Origin: Ancylostoma caninum
Taxonomy: Eukaryota > Nematoda > Chromadorea > Rhabditida > Ancylostomatidae
DNA: 64,000 nucleotides
Reading direction: 5' to 3'
Assembly (NCBI GenBank): GCA_037903475.1
Contig: JBAJFG010000460.1
Span: 372,001-436,000 of the forward strand
Shown here: positions 24,401-35,935 of the stretch, piece after piece
How the letters are laid out: the number at the start of each line of letters is the position of its first letter
How positions within the stretch are numbered: the stretch's first letter is position 1
Notes under the pieces: generated by a model
The model's input: the letters and a program-made list of their open reading frames with translations, nothing else
Told to the model about the DNA's origin: nothing
Databases searched by the model: none
Translations under genes and position numbers: made by a program

Positions 24401-26978
24401 GCGACTACACAAAAACCCTGACATCGATAAGGGTATCTACTTCACTTATTTTATACCAACGGCCTCTGCGTGAATGATTCTAAGAAACGTCATCCGACTT
24501 TGTGGCGAAAATGTGAGGAACGCGGCAGAAAAATAAGCGTGACTCAGCCGGAAGTCATGCATAAATCGACGAGTTTCCACGGAATGCACAGTCTAAACGG
24601 ACATTCCCAGAAAATCAGGAGGAAAGCGCAGGTGTGAAGTCATCGGAATAACAATCTTGTCTAAACAGCTTCATAATCCCCCTATAATCCATTTTCTGAT
24701 CCGAGACTCAGAGATAACCGAAAATAGAATCTGTAGAGCTGATGCCTGCTTAATCACATTAACTTTGTTTTGGTGGATACTTCGTGTCATCACCTCGAAG
24801 ATTTGTAAATATTTTTTCTAACATATGGAGTGGAAAGTTAACATGGTTAGCTCAACAAAGCAAGAAAAAAGGGAAAGAGTCGTTGTAAACCAGAGTTTTA
24901 GTCGTAAAATTGTACCACTACCCTTTTTGGACAAAGTCTCCAAGGCCCTGTTAACTGCGGCACCGTCGTGGCAACTGCTCAGCATCGACTGAGCAACACT
25001 CTGGGCCAAAAGTGTAGTAATTCTCTGAAAAATATGTGGTAACATTTTCTCTATTTTTACTGAACTTCATTTACTACATACTAACTATCAGTGTCGCACG
25101 CATGAGTTGCTAGACAGGGGAGGGGGGGGGGGGCATGGAAAAAAGTGTCAGCTTCGTGGATCCAGATGGAACAATAAAATTGCTAAAAAAAACACTAATT
25201 TCAGTATTAGATAGTTGATGACAAATATTCCAAATACAATAGTAAAAATAAACGACAAAAATGAACCCACACAATATTTTATCTGTTTTACAAAGCAATT
25301 TCAAAAATTCAGTGATCCATTCTCTCTGGGGAGGGCGCCCCAAGCCGCTGTTTTCGCCACTGCTAACTAATACATCTTAGCAGCTAAGCAATAGGAGGAG
25401 ACTTAGATTAGTTACCCTTTATTTACTATGTTCAAACAATCGACAAGGTTCTCCCCACCACCGCACTGATGAGTTACTGGCAGGACCTGATTTTCCTATT
25501 CTGACTTCCCGTATGTTGTAAGAGAACAGACTGGGCAATTAGGGTACTATTCCTCAAAATTTCTTTCCTTTGCAAATTGTTCTATACCGTTCTATTTTCT
25601 TACTATCTGTACTAGCTACGGTGTGCCTCTGAAATATGCCATGAGCGCTAGAAAGAGCCACACTCCTGAACCCACATTAAAATGACGCGACAGATTTTTG
25701 CAGTCTGCAACCAGCCGCCGCTCAAAGCACCAAGGCCCGCGGCCGTTGAGTGCCTACTTTCTGACGTTGAGGTTTTCTGTGGACATGATCAAATCATTGT
25801 GAACATGTCAAACAGTGATGCACTCGAACTTAACAGGTACGAACGGGTACTGGAACAACCCCAGCGGGTGATGTCAAATGCCCGACCGCGGGCCGAAACG
25901 GGACCATTCTTTAGCCGCAAATTTTCTTGTGAGATCTATCTCTTAGGGGCATGGCTTCAGCTACTGAAATCGGTCCACTGGTGTTGGTGCGCTCGCACGC
26001 ACCGCACCACAGAGTCAATCGAGATACGATGTGGTATCAATAAAGTGTGTGGATGCGCAGACTACCAGGGCGCCAAGACGTGGAGTTTCCAGCTCTTCTC
26101 AACATGGATGCTAGGTGTAAGGCCAGAGGTGTGTGGAAGTGTAATTTCAAATTCCGTGGGACGTAGAATGATGAAGTGAAGGGAAAATTGTGGTTAAACG
26201 GAAAACCGAAAATTCTGCACACCCCTGGTGCTAGTCACATGAAAACGGAGAGCGACATATGAGGGGAATACAATTCTGAGATAGGAAATATAAAGGCAAA
26301 TGGAAGTGACTTTGAAATGGTGAGAAATGCATTTGCGAACAAATCCCATGAGGGCGAAAGTTCATACTATTTAGGTACTCTCAATCGCATTACCTATTTT
26401 GAGAAGTTACTCAATATAGAGGTTTGGGAGGGAGGATGCTCTAAAGCTTGAGGGTCTTTTTGATGTAGATTCTAATTTTTCTACCCTCCACCACCTGTTG
26501 ATAAACAAGCGCTCTCCTCAACGTTCTCCCACCTCCCACATAATGCAAAACAACTCAGTGTAATGGGCTTCCCATCCAGGAAAATCAGAAGAAATTTTGA
26601 TATCTTATTCATATAGCAAATCGCAATTCGTAGAAAATATGAAATATAGGGGTACTGCAGTAATAAGAATAAGTAAAAATCAATCCATACTAGGAAGTTA
26701 ACAAAAACCTCACTTGAAGAGAATTGAAGCTGACATAGGCCAAGTATTTAAGTACCTCCTCTCTATGAACCATCGGCTACTCTAGTCCGTTCGCAGGAAA
26801 GCTAGCAAAAATGCTACGAAAAATCCCGGATTTCTCATAAATAAAATCCTTAGCTCTATTTTTGTAACCAAACAAACATCTAGCATAGGGAATTAGCTTA
26901 TGAGAACGAAAAGACTGGCATCTATGAGATTCAGAGAAAAAGAAAACAAGCTAACTAAGGCTTTACTCTGACAAACGG
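21434..26978. other. Gene-poor stretch downstream of the retrotransposon fragment
   Basis: It may begin with the 3' part of the retrotransposon, extending toward an A-rich, AATAAATAAA-containing tail near 22145-22180. Otherwise no supported gene. It holds an 11-base C run (21575-21585), a 12-base G run (25122-25133) and a hAT-like end (26150-26227). A 165-codon frame at 25682-26179 has no recognisable family and overlaps short inverted GGCCCGCGG segments. Confidence 0.4.
26150..26227 (-). mobile_element. hAT-like terminal segment
   Basis: Read on the minus strand, the segment starts CAGGGGTGTGCAGAATTTTC. CAGGGGTG is a common hAT terminus. The same start and a similar interior occur on the plus strand at 49818. 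The other end of this copy was not located. Confidence 0.35.
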
Positions 26979-27066
26979 TCGGAAAGACCGCAGCAGTTAC
27001 TCGGAAGAACCGCAGCAGCCATTCGGAAGGACCACAGCAATTAGTCGGAAGGAAAGCAGCAAGAAA
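26979..27066. repeat. Four-copy 22-bp minisatellite
   Basis: Four tandem imperfect copies of a unit like TCGGAAGGACCGCAGCAG plus four variable bases. An inverted remnant (CCGCTGCTTGGTCCTTCCGG) follows at about 27097-27117. Confidence 0.7.
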
Positions 27067-30000
27067 GGTCAGGTCACTACTCGATTTTTTCGGTTTTCCG
27101 CTGCTTGGTCCTTCCGGAAATTTGTCTGAGTATGAGTACGAAAAAAATTACTTGTTATTTCTCACCTCGTCATGAACATGGATGGCTGGTTTCAGTAACG
27201 ATCTTTCGCGTAATTTATTATGCAGCACTGAATAAATCAAAGAAGTAGAGGAGCAAATCCAGCAAAGTGGCCTGAGCTGGTTAGTGATGCATGTTTTTAC
27301 AGCTGCTGGGATTTCGGTGAATGAGCTCGGTGCATAAGAGTAAAGGGCATATTCCACAGTGCTCAGACGTTAGAGAACACTTAGAAGGCGGAGGTAACAG
27401 AAATCAGGCGGAAACTCCCGCGAAATGATATTGACTCCGAGAGCGGGGAACGCTGTGGTGAAATCCAGTCAGGAGAATTTCCGCTATCACTAAATCCCCA
27501 GGGTTGATTCTCAGCTTTTTCAGCCCTTTTTTAAGCTGTTTGAGCTACAGCACAGATTCCTCAACGCTTCCGTCGCCCTGTGGACGGCTGCCTAATTGAT
27601 GGATTAAGGCGACGGTGCAGGAAATAGCGTGAAATTCGTTGATGTGCATGAAAGGAATTGGAGAAAAATAAGGTCCAGACGATGGATGGATGAGCACTCA
27701 CTTGGTCAACGTCACTCCGACGACTTCCGCTCGGAATTTCACATCGTCGTTGCTGGCTTCTGAAAAAACGTCACATAGGATTCAGAAGAACAAAATACAG
27801 GTTGGGGAATTCGGTGTTGATGGATGAAAGACCTTGATGGCAATTCTTATTTACTATTTATTCACTATTCTTATTGGATTTGCTGAAAAGGAACACACGA
27901 TAATTGATAAAGCTCAGCCATCTGGATTTCCCGTCTCCATGCGGAATTCCGAGATGACTGAGTTATCCAGAAAATTATAGTGAAAAAATAGTATACTGAG
28001 GGTAACCTTTCCAAATGGTTGTGAATATCCAGTCAAACAATAGAAAATCGAGCAAAACGTCAAATCATAGAAAAAAAGTACAGACTCATTTGACTACCCA
28101 TGAAAAAAAAACTAAAGGATTATCAGAGCTGCAATTTGGCTTCGACCAACGTTCAATACAAGAAGCTTCAATTTTTTCCTTCAGGAATTTTCGGATGAAA
28201 AAAAAACAGGTATTCTACCTTTATCCCCATTTTCAGAGTAATCGCAGCCAAAACACGATGAATAAAAAATTAATATCCAGGACCCGTCATGTACTCACCC
28301 ACGGCAAGCAATCGTTTCTGATAAACTCGGAAATTTTGGGCAGAATGTGGCGTGAGCATAGGGTATAGAGCACACTGCCAGCACTATGTCAATATTAGGA
28401 AGTCGACACTTGTAAGTGAAAATACGTAGCCAGGAGCAACGTTGGCACAGCTGACGCAATGTTATCCTAAGACGAGATCAGTCCATAGGGCATTGCTTTA
28501 AAAAGCTCTACCATCTACCAGTTAAAAAATCGTATCAGGGTTGATTATACTGACTGGATTTGGAGCTTAGTAACGTCTTGTACATACTCGTAATCGAGTA
28601 CTGTTCCGAATGAATCGAAAATACTAGTGTTGAAAAAAAACGAAAAAAAGGAACAGTCCTGAAGAGAAAGTAGGAAGCGCTGTGGGAGTTTTTCCTTCCG
28701 AACATTCGAATTTTCGTACTGGTGGTCAAATTCCCTATTTAATTTAATCAGCTTGTTCTAATTGCTTCTAGGCATAACACATGTCTAATAAGTGAAGCCA
28801 TGCTGAATGATAGAAAGGAAAACATGTTATGGATTCTGTTCATCCTGACACCATGGAAACTAATCTCTGTTTTTGTATTTGCCTTCACATCCGGGGAAGG
28901 AATGCGGCCCAAATATTTTTTCATGGCTCTCGAGGATACAACAACATCATGGATAACTTTGTGGATTTCAGAATCACGCAATCACACGCCAGATCTGCGC
29001 CTGTGTGAGCAAGACCTACATACGATTATTCCAACAATTGAAAAGAGAGGGTTTATTTTCCCACACAACCCTAAGGCCTGAAATTTTCACACGAAGCTTG
29101 TCGTCCTTATGGTGCAACCTTTCTGAGTAATCACCAGTAAGCGGAGATCATAGGGTTCATTCGATGCAGGAAACAATGTACAAATTTTTTCCACTCTCGG
29201 GAAATTACCAGCTTGTGTAGTATCAAAACACGATTGATGCTTAGGTCGCTACATCAAGGAAAAAAGCAAAAGGTCGACCGATTCTGCAAAAATCCCAGCT
29301 TTTCACCTTGTCGCTGCAGCGGAAAGAAATAATTAGTGTGTAATTTGAGCGTGCTGTCGCGACGGCACTACCCCAGACCACTCTATTTATTCGTACATTA
29401 TTGTATTTCCTGAAATTACCCTTGAAGGACAACCGGACAGAAAAATGGATGAAAGATGGGTCTGCTGCAGCAACATCCATGCTGCTAGGCTTTGCTCGTT
29501 CTCCGCCTGGGTGAGCGAGACCTAGATTAGTGGTGAGACCCGTGAATGTCGTTTTAACCTACACACATTCTAAAGTGGACGAGTTGTCCGGCCAAAGCGG
29601 ATGCATGTAGCATGTTAGAGCGAGTTGCTTCAGTCGCAGAACAAGTAATTTTGAAGATAGCAAGCATATACCACACTTTGCCTATGAAACTCTTCCCCTT
29701 TAGATAAGCGAGAAGCCTGGTACACTTCTGGGGAACGTTCAAATTCCAATTTCGAATTCCAACACAGGAATCGTCCCTACCGGACAAGATTCCGCATTCC
29801 TGAGGATGGTAGGTGCCAAAATAAAGGAACATGTTTTCTCCAAATGTCCAAGAAGATGCAGGGAAAACGAAACGGGAAGAGGAAGACAGAAAAACATCAA
29901 AAAAAGCGTAGGAAAAAATCAAACGAGAAAAAATCCTTTAAAAATTCGTGCTTGGACTTGTGAAAGTTCCCAAGTGAGGCAGAGTCCTACCTTTTGCTTA

Positions 30001-30704
30001 GGGTGGACGGGTTTGGAAGAAAAAATTTCTGGTAGATCTTGCTATCTCTACAAATGCTTTCCATGGCGGAGACGACTCGCTCTGACGATCTCTGACAGCT
30101 CACTTTGCAGGAGCAACTCGTCCAGTTTAATAGAGCGAAAACCACAATTCTCTTGGGAACATCCATGAATCCCTCCAGGTCAGCCCACAGAGGAGTATGC
30201 AGAGTTTCTGGTTTACCTGCTTCGAAAAATGAATTTCTCTCATAATTATAGGGAGCTGGTGACAAAAGCCATTCCTAAGGAATTTCTGATGTACTATTTA
30301 GTTTTTTGTAGCACTAGATGTTTATTGAATAAAATGCATAAATAAATTCTGGCACTGACATGGATGAAGCAAAAACGATTAAGAATAGCCGAAAAAACTG
30401 GGCGAGAAAATTTCCGTGGGAAATGTTCACTAATCATATGTATAGTCCACAAAAACTGTCCGAAGCAGAGTGAATTAGTCAGTGGTCGAGACTATCACTC
30501 GTTCTTATCCCATTTCCCTGCAGCATCCTGCAATTATCCGTGCACGACACATGGATAACACAGCCGCTGAACCACAATGCTCTTTGCGCTCTCCTCTTTT
30601 CTATTTGTCGTCCTCTCACTCAACGCTTCAGTACATTGCATTCGGTGTGTGTGTATTTGCACCATATCCTACGCACAACAGCCTGACAACTTATCCCAGC
30701 CTAC
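27067..30704. other. Gene-poor stretch
   Basis: No supported gene. Short frames on both strands lack recognisable domains. A diverged dispersed repeat shares CTAAAGTGGACGAGTT between about 9902 and 29571, with further similarity over the next 60 bases. GTGAGCxAGACCTA-like segments recur near 29005 and 29510. Confidence 0.4.
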
Positions 30705-30779
30705 CGTGGAAATTCGATTGCTCTCAGGGATTGATTGCTTGTCGTAGGCCGGTGGAGCAGATGTCGGTGGCAGCGCCAT
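30705..30779 (-). CDS. Candidate first coding exon with a PPAY motif
   Basis: On the minus strand ATG at 30777-30779 opens MALPPTSAPPAYDKQSIPES, 25 codons in all. It ends in phase 0 at a GTAGGC donor (bases below 30705). An acceptor (CCTCCTCCACAG) lies 18 bases upstream of the ATG, fitting a trans-splice site. The composition (GC-rich, proline-rich, PPxY) is unlike the surroundings. N-termini of this type occur in LITAF-like and other PPxY membrane-adaptor proteins, but no following exon was identified. It could therefore be chance. Confidence 0.25.
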
Positions 30780-32037
30780 CGACCCTCAAGGCTGGGACTG
30801 TGGAGGAGGCAAAAAAACAGCAAAAAAATGAAGTCAGCGAGAAAAAAGAATAATTTTTTGCCCGAAACATCTGCAAATAACGCCAGCAGCGGCTCGTATA
30901 ACTAATTCAGCAGGGATCGATGACGCATGCAGTTCCTAGTCCTAGCACTTAATGTGAACAAGGTAAACATACGATGACTTAAGAGAACCCGACACAATCC
31001 AGAAAAACTCACCACCGACTGTCCGCCTTGAGTTAAACATTGGTTTAGGACTATACTATGTTCTCGACCGCCAAGCTCCGCCCATCGAAGAATGTCCGCC
31101 TCCTCTGGTCGTCCGTCGCCACGCTACACTTATAGAAGCATCGCTGGGTACAGGGCTGTAACGGTAGAGAGCTGGCAAACGAAAGCTATACAGTCACGGC
31201 AGTGTGGAAAAATATAGCCATGCCAGAAAATCAATAGCGACACTCATGAGGATACACATTTTCGGATTAAGAGAATCTCGTCTAGAGTCCGTGACGAAAA
31301 CAGCTCGGCTAAACGATTAATCCCATGGAGAAAAAGGAAAAATAGCCATCTTCGGAGCTTAAAGAGGACACGACTTTGTGTTATATACTTAAGAGTGCAG
31401 TTGCAATTCGTCTTACTGGACTCCCTTCACAGTACTTTTCTATTACTCGCACCTAGAAAAGTTTCAGCAGGCAGTAGTAATCCTCACATAATCTCCGGAA
31501 AACAACGTAACCCAATATTCCAAGAAAAACATCCCATTTATCCCTTTTTCAGGCTTCACTTGCACTTTTACCCCGTTAACGCTCTTCGTAAAGACATGAT
31601 TTCCTAATATGGCTTCTTTGGCTTCATGTAAGATTTCGCTGCATAGCTATTCAGAGGCTGTGACTGAAGAAGAACAGTTACTTTCAATAACAACTGGTAT
31701 AGCCAGAACTACTTAGGAATTGAAGACGTAACGAAGAAGTCCTAAGATGCAAGTAATCATAAAAATAATTCTAATAAAAAGTAGGAACATTTTTTTCGTC
31801 CTCTATAGGGTCATAAATCGGAGCATGGAAGAGGGATGGGTAACCTCATGCCTATTGGTATGGGTACACATAGATGGCGGCTGAGTAAGGACAACGTTAC
31901 CTATGGGTAAACATGCTGATGGTATAGGCGCGTACGCGTAGAAGGTGGACAGGATGAGGGGCATGGAGAAAAACGTGGGGTTTTCGACCCTTTGCTGACC
32001 CATATTCAAGATAAAATTGATAAAAATTATAATTACC
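30780..32037. other. Intergenic stretch left of the satellite
   Basis: No supported gene. Near 31830-31920 there are several GGGTAAC and GTAAACATG segments in both orientations, resembling the hairpins at 7.5, 41.0 and 49.2 kb. Confidence 0.4.
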
Positions 32038-32073
32038 AGCCTGATCGTCCGGCTAACGCCGGACTCTCAGGCT
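32038..32073. repeat. 36-nt hairpin, copy 1 (UAAC loop)
   Basis: Outer stem AGCCTGA/TCAGGCT and inner stem GTCCGGC/GCCGGAC are separated by a 2x2 internal loop and closed by TAAC. An 18-base tail TGCTCGCTTCGCTCGCAT follows at about 32082. A second copy with compensatory changes is at 35441. The copy lies about 220 bases before the first satellite array. Confidence 0.8.
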
Positions 32074-32289
32074 TCTTTTCGTGCTCGCTTCGCTCGCATA
32101 TTTTCATTGTCTTCAGATAAGATTAGTGCAGGTGGATGAACAGACACTATCCACAAAGAAGCATTCTTTACCGCGGTTCATGGAACCATTGACCCACTAT
32201 GGACAGCTCCTTTCCAACAATTTGTGGTGCCGCATTTCGGTGGAAGTAAATAGTAAAAATTGACCGAGTAAGTGCAAATTGGGATTGGA

Positions 32290-35058
32290 CCTGAACACCG
32301 GTGCACCCTTATCTCACCGCTGGAACCTGCCTCCAAAGGTTCTTCCCGTTTTGGACGCCGGCGCACCCTTATCACACCGTTGGACCCGACTCCACGCGTT
32401 TTCCCACTTTTAGACGCCGGCGCACCCTTATCACGCCGTTGGACCCACTCCACGCGTTTTCCCACTTTTAGACGCCGGCGCACCCTTATCACACCGTTGG
32501 ACCCGACTCCACGCGTTTTCCCACTCACCCTTATCACACCGTTGGACCCGACTCCAGGCGTTTTCCCACTTTCGGACGCCGGCGCACCCTTATCACGCCG
32601 TTGGACCCGACTCCAGGCGTTTTCCCACTTTTAGACGCCGGCGCACCCTTATCACGCCGTTGGACCCAACTCCACGCGTTTCCCCACTTTTAGACGCCGG
32701 CGCACCCTTATCACACCGTTGGACCCGACTCCAGGCGTTTTCCCACTTTCGACGCCGGCGCACCCTTATTACGCCGTTGGACCCGACTCAACGCGTTTTC
32801 CCGACTTTCGGACGCCACGTGCACCCTTACCGCCGGCGCACCCTTACCTTTGGACCCGACTCCAGGCGTTTCCCCACTTTCGGACGCCGGCGCACCCTTA
32901 TCACACCGTTGGACCCGACTCCAGGCGTTTCCCCACTTTCGGACGCCGGCTCACCCTTATCACACCGTTGGACCCGACTCCAGGCGTTTCCCCACTTTCG
33001 GACGCCGGCGCACCCTTATCACGCCGTTGGACCCAACTCCACGCGTTTCCCCACTTTTAGACGCCGGCGCACCCTTATCACGCCGTTGGACCCAACTCCA
33101 CGCGTTTTCCCACTTTTAGACCCCGGCGAACCCTTATCACACCGTTGGACCCAACTCCACGCGTTTTCCCACTTTTAGACGCTGGCGCACCCTTATCACG
33201 CCGTTGGACCCAACTCCACGCGTTTCCCCACTTTTAGACGCCGGCGCATCCTGATCACGCCGTTGGACCCAACTCCACGCGTTTTCCCACTTTTAGACGC
33301 TGGCGCACCCTTATCACGCCGTTGGACCCAACTCCACGCGGTTCCACTTTTAGACGCCGGCGCACCCTGATCACGCCGTTGGACCCGACCTCCACGCGTT
33401 TTCCCACTTTTAGACGCCGGCGCACCCTTATCACGCTGTTGGACCCAACTCCACGCGTTTCCCCCACTTTAGACGCCGGCGCACCCTTATCACCCCGTTG
33501 GACCCGACTCCAGGCGTTTCCCCACTTTTGGACGCCGGCGCACCCTTATCACATTTTTACCCGACTCCAGGCGTTTCCCCACTTTCGGACGCCAGCACAC
33601 CCTTATCACACCGTTGGACCCGACTCCAGCGTTTCCCCACTTTCGGACGCCGGCTCACCCTTATCACACCGTTGGACCCGACTCCACGCGTTTCCCCACT
33701 TTTGGACGCCGGCGCACCCTTATCACACGTTGGACCCGACTCCACGCGTTTTCCCACTTTTAGACGCCGGCGCACCCTTATCACACCGTTGGACCCAACT
33801 CCACGCGTTTCCCCACTTTTAGACGCCGGCGCACCCTTATCACGCCGTTGGACCCGACTCCAGGCGTTTCCCTTTTACAACGCCGGCGCACCCTTATCAC
33901 ACCGTTGGACCGACTCCAGGCGTTTCCCCACTTTTAGACGCCGGCGCACCCTTATCACACCGTTGGACCCGACTCCACGCGTTTCCCCACTTTTGGACGC
34001 CGGCGCACCTTATCACACCGTTGGACCCGACTCCACGCGTTTTCCCACTTTTAGACGCCGGCGCACCTTGTCACACCGTTGGACCCGACTCCACGCGTTT
34101 CCCCACTTTTGGACGACGCATCCTTATCACGCCGTTGGACCCGACTCCACGCGTTTCCCCACTTTTAGACGCCGGCGCACCCTTATCACACCGTTGGACC
34201 CGACTCCACGCGTTTCCCCACTTTTAGACGCCGGCGCACCCTTATCACGCCGTTGGACCCGACTCCAGGCGTTTCCCCACTTTCTGACGCCGGCGCACCC
34301 TTATCACACCGTTGGACCCGACTCCAGGCGTTTCCCCACTTTCGGACGCCGGCTCACCCTTATCACACCGTTGGACCCGACTCCAGGCGTTTCCCCACTT
34401 TCGGACGCCGGCGCACCCTTATCACGCCGTTGGACCCAACTCCACGCGTTTCCCCACTTTTAGACGCCGGCGCACCCTTATCACGCCGTTGGACCCAACT
34501 CCACGCGTTTTCCCACTTTTAGACCCCGGCGAACCCTTATCACACCGTTGGACCCAACTCCACGCGTTTTCCCACTTTTAGACGCTGGCGCACCCTTATC
34601 ACGCCGTTGGACCCAACTCCACGCGTTTCCCCACTTTTAGACGCCGGCGCATCCTGATCACGCCGTTGGACCCAACTCCACGCGTTTTCCCACTTTTAGA
34701 CCCCGGCGCACCCTTATCACGCCGTTGGACCCGACTCCAGGCGTTTCCCCACTTTTAGACGCTGGCGAACCCTTATCACGCCGTTGGACCCAACTCCACG
34801 CGTTTTCCCACTTTTAGACGCTGGCGCACCCTTATCACGCCGTTGGACCCAACTCCACGCGGTTCCCCACTTTTAGACGCCGGCGCATCCTGATCACGCC
34901 GTTGGACCCAACTCCACGCGTTTTCCCACTTTTAGACCCCGGCGCACCCTTATCACGCCGTTGGACCCGACTCCAGGCGTTTCCCCACTTTTAGACGCTG
35001 GCGTACCCTTATCACGCCGTTGGACCCGACTCCAGGCGTTCCCCCTATTTTGGACGCC
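32290..35058. repeat. 59-bp satellite array 1 (about 47 units)
   Basis: The tandem unit is 59 bp. It contains TTGGACCCGACTCC, then GCGTTTTCCCACTTT, then GACGCCGGCGCACCCTTAT and CACxCCG. Units of this array often carry CCACGCGTTTTCCC and TTTTAGACGCC variants. A block around 32850-33330 is repeated almost exactly at about 34255-34735, so there is higher-order structure. Edge units are degenerate. Because 59 is not a multiple of three, long stop-free frames arise in all three forward frames with a 59-residue period. Scattered single-base indels in the units argue against coding function. Confidence 0.95.
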
Positions 35059-35433
35059 GATCAAACCGGTAGCCCACCTCTAACATACTCTATGCTGCAA
35101 GCCCATCCTTGTCACTCCTCACCCGTCTGGTTCATCGTCCTCGTTATAAAGGCATACTACCCTTCTCCTTCCTTTTATATGGTCCTGTGATCATAAACTT
35201 ATCTCATTCATTCCGACCGTGGTGAAAACAACAGCAGGCCATTAACATGTCTGAACATGACAAAAGTGGCCCGAAACACCCTTAAATCAAGGTAAAAATC
35301 AAAATTTACCACGTTTTCGTACATAACTCGATGCGCTGAACACAATGGTGTCGGTATTTTCCGTTTTCGATGGCTGGTTCTCGTGCACACACACACACAC
35401 ACACATGAACTGCCAATTAAGAAGAAGTATGAT
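35059..35433. repeat. Duplicated flank, copy 1
   Basis: About 370 bp, starting in the last degenerate satellite unit and ending AAGAAGTATGATA, recurs at 38242-38615 with roughly a dozen differences. It includes an (AC)n run at about 35385-35404. No gene. Confidence 0.9.
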
Positions 35434-35440
35434 AATAACC

Positions 35441-35476
35441 AGTCTGGCCGCCCGGCTAACGCCGGGCTTCCAGACT
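35441..35476. repeat. 36-nt hairpin, copy 2 (UAAC loop)
   Basis: Outer stem AGTCTGG/CCAGACT and inner stem GCCCGGC/GCCGGGC, with the same 2x2 internal loop and TAAC loop as at 32038. Three base pairs differ from copy 1, each by a double change that keeps pairing. The tail TGCTCACTTCGCTCGCAT follows at about 35486. It starts a few bases after the point where the two duplicated flanks diverge. Confidence 0.8.
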
Positions 35477-35935
35477 TCTAATGATGCTCACTTCGCTCGC
35501 ATACTGCACCTTGAAAGCAAACGCAAAAGTGTAAATGGATTGATAAAATCTGCATCCTTCCACGCAGTTCTATCGAGAAACACTTGATCCCGTAGGTGGT
35601 AGCTTTTCCCCATGAACGAAATTGGGCTCTTCCATATGAGCGAAATTAGTGGCCGTAAAGGACTGAGTGCAACCAATTCAGTGCAAATGTTATCTTGAAA
35701 TGATTTAGGCTCAACTGGTTGTTGTGGTAATTCAAGTGATAAGGGTCCACCGGCATATATAAACGGAAAGGAAGGAGTGGTTCATTCAGACACAAACAGA
35801 ATGGGAAGAGAACACGGATACGAAAGGAAACAATGTACATCTAGGTGATTTAGGTAGGAGGGTCCGCCGAAACAGGATAAGCGTACCCCTCATGCAGGAA
35901 TAGACCCGCCTAGCGAATTCCTATTACTTGTGCAA
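35477..35935. other. Spacer between the satellite arrays
   Basis: Unique-looking sequence of about 460 bp with no supported gene. It shows no visible similarity to the stretch between hairpin copy 1 and array 1 beyond the shared hairpin tail. Confidence 0.5.

Noticed and set aside
25682..26179. 165-codon plus-strand frame
   Set aside because: No family recognised; it runs through short inverted GC-rich repeats and into a hAT-like end.
35436..35484. Helitron 3' end, suggested by a hairpin followed by CTAAT
   Set aside because: The CTRRT-like bases occur after only one of the two hairpin copies, and no matching Helitron 5' end or Rep/helicase sequence is present.
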